NCBI RefSeq assembly: GCF_018437265.1
Contig: NZ_JAAMFL010000007.1
Coordinates: 1 to 64,000 of the forward strand
Origin: Fructobacillus parabroussonetiae
GTDB taxonomy: Bacteria > Bacillota > Bacilli > Lactobacillales > Lactobacillaceae
Direction of reading: 5' to 3'
DNA length: 64,000 nucleotides
In this document: positions 52,353 through 59,697 of the stretch, one piece after another
How positions within the stretch are numbered: position 1 is the stretch's first letter
How the letters are laid out: the number at the start of each line of letters is the position of its first letter
The notes under the pieces: generated by a model
The model's database searches: none
Told to the model about the DNA's origin: nothing
What the model saw: the letters and a program-made list of their open reading frames with translations, nothing else
Made by a program: the position numbers and the translations under genes

Positions 52353-52640
52353 TTAAAAAAGATTGGTGTGACTACCGGTTTCAATGAATTCTACATAATC
52401 ACCGTTATAGCGGTACACCAAAACCCAATCGAGTTTAATATGCAAGGCCCGGTCTGTTTCACGATTTGTCAACTGGTGGTCTTCATACGATTCAGGAATG
52501 GGTAACCCTCGAAGAAGAATTTCGTTAATTCGTTCAAAATCACTTTTCTTATATCGTCCGCCCTTCATCATCTTCCGAAATTGTTTTTTAAAGCCATTAA
52601 CAGAACGCGCTTGAAACTGATAGTCATTCATCTTCGTCAT
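52353..52640 (-). CDS. YafQ-family mRNA interferase toxin
   Basis: A type II toxin of the RelE/YafQ fold that cleaves mRNA on the ribosome. The 95 residues from ATG 52640 (GGAG 10 nt upstream) run KKQFRKMMKGGRYKKSD, then ERINEILLRGLPIP and YEDHQLTNRETDRALHIKLD, followed by WVLVYRYNGDYVEFIETGSH. The catalytic-type residues of YafQ are present: the His in DHQL, the His and Asp in HIKLDW, and the final TGSH with the Phe at the C-terminus (TNLF). It overlaps the antitoxin gene by 17 nt, the usual translational coupling. Confidence 0.92.
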   Translation of the reverse strand: MTKMNDYQFQARSVNGFKKQFRKMMKGGRYKKSDFERINEILLRGLPIPESYEDHQLTNRETDRALHIKLDWVLVYRYNGDYVEFIETGSHTNLF

Positions 52641-52878
52641 TGTATAAGTACTCCAAAAAATCTTCAGGATTCTCAAAAGTCACGTAATCACGACTCGCCA
52701 AGGCTTTCTTCAACCGTTCATTGGGCTCTTCAACCTGAAAGGGCATTTTCCCAACATCCAAGGTCTTAATGACGAAGTTTTGCATGGCATCCTGGGCCGT
52801 CATTCCCAGCCGCTGACAGAGCCGTTCAAAAGACACTTTATCTCGGCTATCTAACTCAACTTGAATTTCTGTGGTCAT
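52624..52878 (-). CDS. RelB/DinJ-family antitoxin
   Basis: The 84-residue antitoxin has an N-terminal ribbon-helix-helix start (MTTEIQVELDSRDKVSFERL, CQRLGMTAQDAMQNFVIKTL) that dimerises and binds the operator. An acidic, flexible C-terminal part (PEDFLEYLYNDEDE) neutralises the YafQ toxin. AAAAGGAG lies 6 nt before ATG 52878. It is the first gene of the pair, read from a promoter with a palindromic operator. Confidence 0.92.
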   Translation of the reverse strand: MTTEIQVELDSRDKVSFERLCQRLGMTAQDAMQNFVIKTLDVGKMPFQVEEPNERLKKALASRDYVTFENPEDFLEYLYNDEDE

Positions 52879-52911
52879 GGTTTTCTCCTTTTATTTGAAT
52901 TTTCTACCGTC

Positions 52912-52945
52912 ATCATAGCAGGTTCAAATCACCGCTACAATAGCG
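52912..52945 (-). promoter_or_regulatory. Promoter and operator of the toxin-antitoxin pair
   Basis: The minus strand has TTGTAG, a 17-bp spacer and TATGAT. The perfect palindrome CGCTA-TTG-TAGCG (52933-52945) covers the -35, as expected for antitoxin autorepression. Confidence 0.78.
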
Positions 52946-52971
52946 CTAATCGATCTTATACAAAAAGGGAC

Positions 52972-52993
52972 CAATCGTCTGATTGGTCCCTTT
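52972..52993 (-). terminator. Intrinsic terminator of the Ser-rich protein gene
   Basis: The minus strand reads AAGGGACCAATC - loop - GATTGGTCCCTTTTTG, just beyond the stop at 53001. Confidence 0.92.
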
Positions 52994-53000
52994 CTTATCA

Positions 53001-53663
53001 TTAACTAACTAACTTAAAGTTCATCTTTTGAATCGTTGCCCGACCGCCGTTAGCGTTCACACAAGTCAACACGTCAGCAATCGACGCCCGGTACTGACTG
53101 GCATCGCTCTTACTAAAGGAAAGCGGCTTCTTCTGCGCCTCCGTGTCATTACTCGTCATCGCATAGCGGTAGTAGGCAGTCGTATTGCCACCACTCGTCG
53201 CCGTCACTGCAAAAGTCGGCACAGAATCCGACTGACGCGTCATCGTGATACCCTTAGCCGACTGCAAAGCCTTCCAGGAAGCATCACCATTCAGCATGCC
53301 ATACAAGGCAATCATCCGATAAGCCAAGTCGTCACTTGAACGGAAGTCGTCTTCAGTCAGCGTATTGGACTGGCTACTGCTCGATGACGAACCATTCCCT
53401 GCTGACTGACTGCCCTTTGCACCAGAGGACGAGTCACTAGAACTCGAAGCAGCCCCTGAAGTAGCACTAGCGGTCCCACCATTCTCATTGACAGCGTTAT
53501 CCTTCCAGGACGTATCCTTCGTTGTTGGCAGCGCCGTACTCGAAGAAGAGGTCTTGCTCCGGTCGTTCTGATCGCTCAAATTTTTGCTTGCGACCGCCAC
53601 AGCGCCCGCTCCCAATATCGCCGTTGCGATAATTGTTACCAGTAATTTATTCTGCTTAATCAC
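53001..53663 (-). CDS. Exported Ser-rich protein of unknown function
   Basis: The 220 residues begin with a hydrophobic export signal (LLVTIIATAILGAGAVAVAS, ~7-26), probably a membrane anchor or cleavable at ASA-like sites. There is no lipobox Cys. A low-complexity linker (~35-100: TSSSSTALP, SGAASSSSDSSSGAKGS, GNGSSSSSSQS) follows, then a compact domain (~103-220) with DDLAYRMIALYGMLNGDASW, TTAYYRYAMTSND and KMNFKLVS at the end. I recognise no enzymatic motif. The domain layout is that of small lactobacillus surface proteins with a wall-spanning spacer. It has its own promoter and terminator, lying between the toxin-antitoxin pair and the glycosylation cluster. Confidence 0.7.
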   Translation of the reverse strand: MIKQNKLLVTIIATAILGAGAVAVASKNLSDQNDRSKTSSSSTALPTTKDTSWKDNAVNENGGTASATSGAASSSSDSSSGAKGSQSAGNGSSSSSSQSNTLTEDDFRSSDDLAYRMIALYGMLNGDASWKALQSAKGITMTRQSDSVPTFAVTATSGGNTTAYYRYAMTSNDTEAQKKPLSFSKSDASQYRASIADVLTCVNANGGRATIQKMNFKLVS

Positions 53664-53731
53664 ACTGGTCGATCTCCTAAAAAATGGGTATTGATTGGAG
53701 ACATTGCATCCCCGCTCTTTTCACTGCCTAT

Positions 53732-53758
53732 ATTATAATTATTTCACTAAGATTGCAA
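53732..53758 (-). promoter_or_regulatory. Likely promoter of the Ser-rich protein gene
   Basis: The minus strand has TTGCAA, a short 15-bp spacer and TATAAT; the spacing is suboptimal. Confidence 0.4.
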
Positions 53759-53801
53759 TGAGATATCGATAACTTTTTCAAACTTTTCCCAAAATTTCCA
53801 T

Positions 53802-53829
53802 AAATAAAAATGATAACCCGCAGGTTACC
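53802..53829 (-). terminator. Terminator at the end of the glycosylation cluster
   Basis: The minus strand reads GGTAACC-TGC-GGGTTATC then ATTTTTATTT, 9 nt past the gtrA stop. Confidence 0.8.
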
Positions 53830-53837
53830 ATTTCCTC

Positions 53838-54260
53838 TTATTCGCCTTCCAGCTTCTTAAAGATAAAAAGCTTACTCAAGGCATAGTTCGACACAATCAC
53901 AAAAATGTTTTGAATGCCGTTCCAAATCAAATCGTTTTGGTGCAAAATCTGCACACCGAAGGCCAGAATCAACCAACCAATAACGCCCGTCACAATTCGA
54001 GCCAAGTAGAACTGCCAAATCTCCCGGAAGAGTCCAGCAAAGTCACGAACCTCTGACTTAAACACCCAGATTCGGTTGGTCAAATAGGCAAAGAGCACAG
54101 CCAAGAACCAGGAAGCCACATAGGCCAAACTATAATCCCAATGCATCACTGCCGAAAAGAGCGAATAAGTCACAACGGAAACAACAAAAGTTGCTCCCCC
54201 AAAGAAGAGATACAAAATGGTCTCTTCATACTTCTTATACAAATCAATTAAATTCTTCAT
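53838..54260 (-). CDS. GtrA-family flippase
   Basis: The 140-residue protein has four membrane segments (ILYLFFGGATFVVSVVTYSL, YVASWFLAVLFAYLTNRIWV, ARIVTGVIGWLILAFGVQIL, IQNIFVIVSNYALSKLFIF). GtrA/GtcA proteins flip polyprenyl-phosphate-sugars made by GtrB/CsbB-type transferases so that a GT-C enzyme can decorate teichoic acids or other surface polymers. ATG 54260 with GAGGA upstream is used. It is the last gene of the cluster and the only one whose codon usage resembles the housekeeping genes. The other two component types lie upstream in duplicate. Confidence 0.88.
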   Translation of the reverse strand: MKNLIDLYKKYEETILYLFFGGATFVVSVVTYSLFSAVMHWDYSLAYVASWFLAVLFAYLTNRIWVFKSEVRDFAGLFREIWQFYLARIVTGVIGWLILAFGVQILHQNDLIWNGIQNIFVIVSNYALSKLFIFKKLEGE

Positions 54261-54333
54261 GATAGTCCTCATCAAATTAAGATACATTCACTAGCATACC
54301 CGATGAGGGCATAAGAAACAATTAGTTCTTGAT

Positions 54334-55869
54334 TTAATCCGCCAACTTCTGTGGGTGAGCAGAGAAATACTTTTTATTATCCGTCAGGACACCCTGTCCA
54401 AGTACCTTATTATTAATCATGGTGGTTTTATCACCATCAATCTTCAGCAAATAACTTGGTGCGAAGGTACTATTCTTTTCAAAGGAAGTCACAACAAAAC
54501 GATTATTTTTATTATCACCATTAGGCAGGACCAAGTAAGAGTAGGTGAAACTCTTCGGATTCGCTCCTTCACCTTGGCCAGCAATTACAAGACCATTCCC
54601 ATTCAGAGGCTCATAAGTACCGTTAATACCATCCTTAGAGCTGAAACCAAGCAAGTATGAATTCTTCGTAATCGCTTCATTATCAGTCGCCATATGGAAT
54701 CCCCAAGTAGATGTAAAGACATACCAGCGACCAGCATGCTTAAACAGATTAATCCGTTCTAGTTCATCGTTTGTCGCATTCCCGGTAACCATGGGCTGCA
54801 TAACCTTTTTAACAGAAAAGTCCTTATTCAACTCGAGTTTTCCAATTGCCCCATTGGCAAAGTATGTTTTTTCATACTCAGAAGAATTTGGATTAGACGT
54901 TAAACGCTTTGATTCCTTTTCAAAGTATGAGGAAGAACCATAATAACTTTTATTCGTAAAGTTGTTCTTTCCTTGGTAATTGTACTTAGGACCAGTGTTT
55001 CCTTCGAATGCAAGGTAATACTTGTCGCCATCACGAACGAAATGTGGATCACGCAGAGTCAAATCATCGCTGAAGTACTTCCCCTTGCCTTCACCCTGAC
55101 TAGCAGTCTGATAAATTTCACCGTCACCTGAAAAGACTGTTTTCCGGTCCGTTGTCTTAGTATGATCGATTGTTAAACCACTTGACCATTTTTTACCATC
55201 CATTGGGTTAACCGTAATTTGAGCGGTTGTTAACACCTGTGCCGAAACACCATTTAAAACATAGGCATTAGCATAAAAGAAGCGCAGCGTATTATCCTTA
55301 GGGTTCATCATCACGGTCGAACCTGACCATTCACCACGGCTATTCTGCAAATACTGGTCATAATCTTGGTCAGAAACACCCTCTAGTTTCGAATTAAAGA
55401 CATAGCCAACAAATTGCCAGGTGCTTAAATCATCTTGCTTCGCATCATTTTTCTGCATAAACAAGCCCATCTTAGTCGGGGCACCAGAATAACGTCCATT
55501 TTTTGCCGTCAAACCAACAACCAAACGATACCCATGGTAATTAGCTACAACACCATCTGGATCTGTCACTGGCCAAGAATCCCAAACATCCATCCGAACC
55601 TTCTGTCCGGTCGTTGCATCATACACCTTCGCACCAGGAATATCCTTTTGCAAAGATTCATGATCGATGGTCGGTGCAAGATACTTTTTATTTGACAATA
55701 ATTCAGGAATGTTATTCATACTTAGTCGATTAAAGTGAGTAACTTTTCCCACTTTCTTCGTTATATCAGTATTTCGGACTGATTTTTGTTGTATATTCAA
55801 CCTAATTAAGTTGAATATAATACTAACCAAAATTAAAAGGCAGAAAACTTTTATTATTTTTTGTTTCAT
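54334..55869 (-). CDS. Membrane-anchored GH68 fructosyltransferase (levansucrase/inulosucrase-like)
   Basis: GH68 enzymes split sucrose and build levan or inulin. The 511 residues start with a signal-anchor (VFCLLILVSIIFNLIRLN, ~8-25) and then the five-blade propeller. The nucleophile is Asp97 in VWDSWPVTDPDG, the transition-state stabiliser Asp274 in LRDPHFV, and the acid/base Glu371 in NDELERINLF. EWSGSTVMMNP and SGDGEIYQT are also typical. Unlike most lactobacillus GH68 enzymes it has no KxYKxGKxW signal, no repeat domains and no LPXTG, so it should stay at the membrane or be released. It lies inside a teichoic-acid-type glycosylation cluster, which is odd for a sucrase. Confidence 0.88.
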   Translation of the reverse strand: MKQKIIKVFCLLILVSIIFNLIRLNIQQKSVRNTDITKKVGKVTHFNRLSMNNIPELLSNKKYLAPTIDHESLQKDIPGAKVYDATTGQKVRMDVWDSWPVTDPDGVVANYHGYRLVVGLTAKNGRYSGAPTKMGLFMQKNDAKQDDLSTWQFVGYVFNSKLEGVSDQDYDQYLQNSRGEWSGSTVMMNPKDNTLRFFYANAYVLNGVSAQVLTTAQITVNPMDGKKWSSGLTIDHTKTTDRKTVFSGDGEIYQTASQGEGKGKYFSDDLTLRDPHFVRDGDKYYLAFEGNTGPKYNYQGKNNFTNKSYYGSSSYFEKESKRLTSNPNSSEYEKTYFANGAIGKLELNKDFSVKKVMQPMVTGNATNDELERINLFKHAGRWYVFTSTWGFHMATDNEAITKNSYLLGFSSKDGINGTYEPLNGNGLVIAGQGEGANPKSFTYSYLVLPNGDNKNNRFVVTSFEKNSTFAPSYLLKIDGDKTTMINNKVLGQGVLTDNKKYFSAHPQKLAD

Positions 55870-56022
55870 TTTTTATAATTCTCAATAAGTTGCAACTGAA
55901 CAAGAAATTTTTTAAATTTTAATTAGGGACATTAGTAAAAAAATTCAAAAAATTTTCAATAGAATTTACTAATATCTCATTTGAAAAAATTTTGAATTTT
56001 TACTTGATTTTAAATTATTTTT
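55870..56022. other. AT-rich intergenic segment
   Basis: 153 bp of nearly pure A+T homopolymer runs between the GH68 gene and the upstream GT-C gene. No terminator or promoter can be called with confidence because any window resembles a -10. It marks the left edge of the most AT-rich block. Confidence 0.6.
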
Positions 56023-57777
56023 TTAATAAGAATTTTTAAATTTATTTAAGGAAAAATGTAAGCCCTTCATTTTAAAAGTGATGACTGTCAAGACAATAGC
56101 CACTATCCAGGAAAATAACGAAAGAATCACAAAATAGTTATACCAATTCGGATTCTTTACTACAATAGTAAGTTCAGAAACTGAATGGGCAGATTGGACC
56201 TGCACTGTTCCCCTTTTTGATAATTTGACCGGAAGATGTCTCTGTTTATCATCAATGACACTGTACTTCATATTTTTGTATTTCCAAAATGGAAGATCAA
56301 AAGTTCCTGATATTGCTGACTGAAATTCATAAGTAATAGCATTTTTATGAGGAATCAATTTTACACCATGTACACTTTCTTCGTTATTAAACACCCTGTG
56401 TCTAATGATTGATCCCCAAATACTATAAAAATTCTTTTTATCAATTTTATACTCTGGACTATATTCGGGGGCTTTTGAAAGTGTATAAAAATTAGGATTA
56501 TTGAGTGTTTGGTTAGAAATAGTGGTTGAGAAATTCCGATTAAGATCGCTCAATCTATATTGGCCTTCATTGGTAGCTAACAGAGGCATATTTGTTTTAA
56601 CTATTTTGTCATTAGTTTGATATGTCGTTGCAAAAAAAAGTCCCATGAAAACAAAACTCAACAGAAACACAGAATTATTTAGTTTACGTTGCGTGAAAAT
56701 TACTGTTATAAAAACGGCTAATACAAACGGAACCAATCGAGCTGGAAACTGTAAATTCTGTAAGGGCGTTGTATCAAATAACTGCCAAGGAAAAATTGGA
56801 GAAATGATTATCTGTACTATAAACATCGAGATAATTAATTGTTTACCAATTTTTGTAAACTTACTCCATTGAAAGAAAATCACTATATCAAATAAGAGCA
56901 TAATCCCTTGCAGTGGAACTGAAGCCGTCGAATAATTAGAAATTATTGGATTGCTTAATGAATTTATCATACTCTCGATACTAACAGTCTGCTGTCCTAA
57001 AGAAACAGGTATAGGCACTGATAATTGATCTTTTGAGAATAATAATAACGAAGCCAACGTTGGTAAAGACAAAATAATTGAAATAATACCTGCAGAAAGA
57101 AAGTTTCCAAAAAGTAATAATCTATTATTTGAAACAAAAATTAAATATAAAAAATAACATAAAATAAATATAATCAGAAATACTGCACTTAAAATATGGA
57201 TATTAACTGTAAATGCAACAGCCATTGCAAGTGGCAGGATATATATATATACTTTCTTATACAATTTCTGCATCGATAAAACAACAATTGGTAGTGTAAA
57301 ATAGCTACTCCATGATCCTTGAAGATTAAATGATCCGAAATTATGTGTGTCAATTAAGCCAAGAACTACAATAACTCCAGTTAAGGCTTGAATCTTAGAT
57401 GCACCAATTTTTTGAAAACTAAAATAATTAAGTATGCTTCCTAAAAGGACGAACAAAAGATTAATCAACCCATATTGAACAATTGGAGTAAATATTGAAG
57501 TAATCCATATAAATGGCAATAGGCTAAAATTTGGGTATAAACCATTTAAAGCTTGCCCAACATTAGCAAATGAGTTGACATTAACTAAAAGAGGAAATTC
57601 AAAATGTTGAATAGAATTCGTCATATCATATATTCTACTCAAATGGAAGTATGCATCTGTCCTCCAAGTCATTGTTTTAGAAATAACATTATAACTAAAA
57701 AGAACACTCACAATTAAAAAAATAAATAAAACATTGAAAAGGTCTTTTTGGAAAAAATTATATTTTTTAAAAACCAT
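56023..57777 (-). CDS. YfhO/PTPS-related-type polytopic membrane glycosyltransferase (GT-C-like), copy A
   Basis: The 584 residues have about 12 membrane segments and a C-terminal ~130-residue extracellular beta-rich domain closed by one last membrane helix (YFVILSLFSWIVAIVLTVITF). The first extracellular loop carries WRTDAYFHLSRIYDM, with an Asp and His at the GT-C catalytic place. SFNLQGSWSSYFTLPI and FPARLVPFVLAVF resemble YfhO/PF10131-type proteins, which transfer sugars from polyprenyl-phosphate carriers to wall polymers. This gene is the most AT-rich of the window (Lys AAA, Ile ATA/ATT, Leu TTA). It is a distant paralogue of 59698-61374. Acceptor and sugar are unknown. Confidence 0.72.
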   Translation of the reverse strand: MVFKKYNFFQKDLFNVLFIFLIVSVLFSYNVISKTMTWRTDAYFHLSRIYDMTNSIQHFEFPLLVNVNSFANVGQALNGLYPNFSLLPFIWITSIFTPIVQYGLINLLFVLLGSILNYFSFQKIGASKIQALTGVIVVLGLIDTHNFGSFNLQGSWSSYFTLPIVVLSMQKLYKKVYIYILPLAMAVAFTVNIHILSAVFLIIFILCYFLYLIFVSNNRLLLFGNFLSAGIISIILSLPTLASLLLFSKDQLSVPIPVSLGQQTVSIESMINSLSNPIISNYSTASVPLQGIMLLFDIVIFFQWSKFTKIGKQLIISMFIVQIIISPIFPWQLFDTTPLQNLQFPARLVPFVLAVFITVIFTQRKLNNSVFLLSFVFMGLFFATTYQTNDKIVKTNMPLLATNEGQYRLSDLNRNFSTTISNQTLNNPNFYTLSKAPEYSPEYKIDKKNFYSIWGSIIRHRVFNNEESVHGVKLIPHKNAITYEFQSAISGTFDLPFWKYKNMKYSVIDDKQRHLPVKLSKRGTVQVQSAHSVSELTIVVKNPNWYNYFVILSLFSWIVAIVLTVITFKMKGLHFSLNKFKNSY

Positions 57778-57805
57778 AATTTATAATAATCCTTAATAAA
57801 ATCAT

Positions 57806-58759
57806 CTAATTTTGATCGTCCATTAAGTTATCTTGAATAATGAACCTTGGACGTCCTTTTGTTTCATTAAATACTTTACCAAGGTACTCTCCAATAACAG
57901 ATATTCCAATTAACTGAATTCCACCTAAGAACCATATAGACACCATAATTGATGACCACCCTGCGATTACGTGACCCATAAAATATTGAATGGCTGAGTA
58001 AACCATCATACCAAACGATATAAGTGTGGTAAAAATTCCAAGTGTTAAGACAAAGTGCATGGGTGCAACAGAAAATGAAGTAATTCCATTCCATGCTAAA
58101 GCAAGCATTTTACGAAGTGGGTATTTTGATTCACCTAATTCTCGTTCCTTCCGAGCGTAAAATACTTTGGTACTTGGAAAGCCAATCTTAGGCACTATTC
58201 CTCTCAAAAAAAGATTACGTTCCTTATATTGAAGCAATTCATCAACAACACGACCAGAAGTTAATCGAAAATCGGCCGCATCAGGTATCATTTCGACACC
58301 AATTTTATTCATCAACTTATAGAAGGCTTCAGCCGTCCATCGCTTGAATCGCGTATCAGTTGCTCGCGCACTACGTACTCCATAAACAACATCATAACCA
58401 TTCAAGTACTGATCAATCATTTTCGGTATTGCATTTACATCATCCTGTAAATCAGCATCAATGGTAATGAAAACATCGCCATAAGGACGAGCAGCAGTCA
58501 AACCACCAATAACAGCATTTTGATGACCAAAATTTCGGCTAAAATTGATGCCAGAAATAAGAGGATTCTTCTTCGAAGCATCCACAACAATAGACCAAGT
58601 TTTATCTTTGGATCCATCGTTAACAACAAGTAATTTACTTTCTGAATCAATCTTCTTCGCATCAATCATTTGCTGTAAAACATCACTTAATACACTTAAT
58701 GATTTAGGTAAAGATTCTTCTTCGTTATATGCAGGTACAACGATAACTAACTTTTTCAA
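57806..58759 (-). CDS. CsbB/GtrB-like polyprenyl-phosphate glycosyltransferase (GT2)
   Basis: The 317 residues have a cytoplasmic GT-A domain (KKLVIVVPAYNEEESLPKSL, NDGSKDKTW, FSRNFGHQNAVIGGL, TIDADLQDD with the metal-binding DxD) and two C-terminal membrane helices (VLTLGIFTTLISFGMMVYSA; IQLIGISVIGEYLGKVFNE), then GRPRFI. It makes a polyprenyl-phosphate-sugar on the inner face. The start is TTG 58759, with GAGGG 7-8 nt upstream. An alternative GTG 58795 overlaps the stop of the preceding gene but has no ribosome site. It would pair with the YfhO-like protein downstream and GtrA. Confidence 0.88.
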   Translation of the reverse strand: MKKLVIVVPAYNEEESLPKSLSVLSDVLQQMIDAKKIDSESKLLVVNDGSKDKTWSIVVDASKKNPLISGINFSRNFGHQNAVIGGLTAARPYGDVFITIDADLQDDVNAIPKMIDQYLNGYDVVYGVRSARATDTRFKRWTAEAFYKLMNKIGVEMIPDAADFRLTSGRVVDELLQYKERNLFLRGIVPKIGFPSTKVFYARKERELGESKYPLRKMLALAWNGITSFSVAPMHFVLTLGIFTTLISFGMMVYSAIQYFMGHVIAGWSSIMVSIWFLGGIQLIGISVIGEYLGKVFNETKGRPRFIIQDNLMDDQN

Positions 58760-58791
58760 TCTACTTCCCTCATATTCATCCCAGTCTGAAA

Positions 58792-59685
58792 TCACTTTCG
58801 GTCTGCAAATTCAATCACTGGATTAAAAGTTTTACCGGCCTTCATTCCTTTTTTCATGACCGCAAGTTTTTCATTCTTACGTTCAGTTTTAGAAAGCTTA
58901 ATTTGCCAATATTCTGCCCATGTACGTAACCGCGCACGGTTCTTACGATACCAATCACGCTTACGAACATAATAAGCCTTATTACGGTAGGAATAGAAAT
59001 AACGTGGGGTGCGATTAGGTCCGTCATTTAAAAGGCTAGAACCAACATTGGATCCCATTTTGTGCGTTACCTTAGCTGAAGGTACGAAATACCCTGGATC
59101 AACACGACCTGCACGTTCAGTATATTCAATATCGTCACCCCAAATAAAGAAGTCCGTAATAGGGAGTCCAATTTCTGAGACAACAGAACGCTTAACCAAT
59201 AGAGAAACAAAAGTAGCGTTCTGTAACTGGACAGGCTCAACTTGATCTTCAGGAATCACATGGAGGCGATTCATTGGAGCAGGTTGATTCATTTTTGCTC
59301 GATGACCATCAGTCCAACGTACATCTGAAGCTAAGAATCCAAACTGCTTTTTCTCATCAGCAAATGTTAACAAATTCTGCAATGTATCAGGATGAACAAT
59401 CGTATCATCATCCATCAACCACACAAAATCATCATCCGTTTCTTCCATGAAGTAACGAACACCCTTATTGAAACCACCAGCGCCACCAAGATTTTCTTCT
59501 AAACGAACGTATTCGATCTGATCACCAAGTGATTCCAAATAATCTTTTGTGTCAATCTCACTAGCGTTATCCACAACAATGATATGGCTAACCGGATAAA
59601 CTTGTTGTTGAAGAGCTTCAATCGCTTCTTTTAACATCTCTAAACGATTATATGTGACTAGCACTGCGGAAACATTATTTGACAT
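58792..59685 (-). CDS. GlfT2-like family 2 glycosyltransferase
   Basis: The 297-residue soluble GT-A enzyme has VSAVLVTYNRLEMLKEAIEA, IIVVDNASEIDTKDYL, ENLGGAGGFNKGVRYFMEET, the metal-binding DDDT in WLMDDDTIVHP, and FIWGDDIEYTERAG. The GGAGGFNKG and WGDD(I/V)E motifs are typical of the galactofuranosyltransferase/rhamnosyltransferase branch related to GlfT2. The sugar cannot be fixed, since no UDP-Gal mutase gene is in the window. It lies 12 nt downstream of the preceding YfhO-like gene and is part of the same transcript. Confidence 0.85.
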   Translation of the reverse strand: MSNNVSAVLVTYNRLEMLKEAIEALQQQVYPVSHIIVVDNASEIDTKDYLESLGDQIEYVRLEENLGGAGGFNKGVRYFMEETDDDFVWLMDDDTIVHPDTLQNLLTFADEKKQFGFLASDVRWTDGHRAKMNQPAPMNRLHVIPEDQVEPVQLQNATFVSLLVKRSVVSEIGLPITDFFIWGDDIEYTERAGRVDPGYFVPSAKVTHKMGSNVGSSLLNDGPNRTPRYFYSYRNKAYYVRKRDWYRKNRARLRTWAEYWQIKLSKTERKNEKLAVMKKGMKAGKTFNPVIEFADRK

Positions 59686-59697
59686 TTATCTTTCCCC

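Noticed and set aside
52918-52945. A tRNA T-arm-like GGTTCAAATC
   Set aside because: Flanking bases do not form the T-stem or an acceptor stem; the segment is the toxin-antitoxin promoter.
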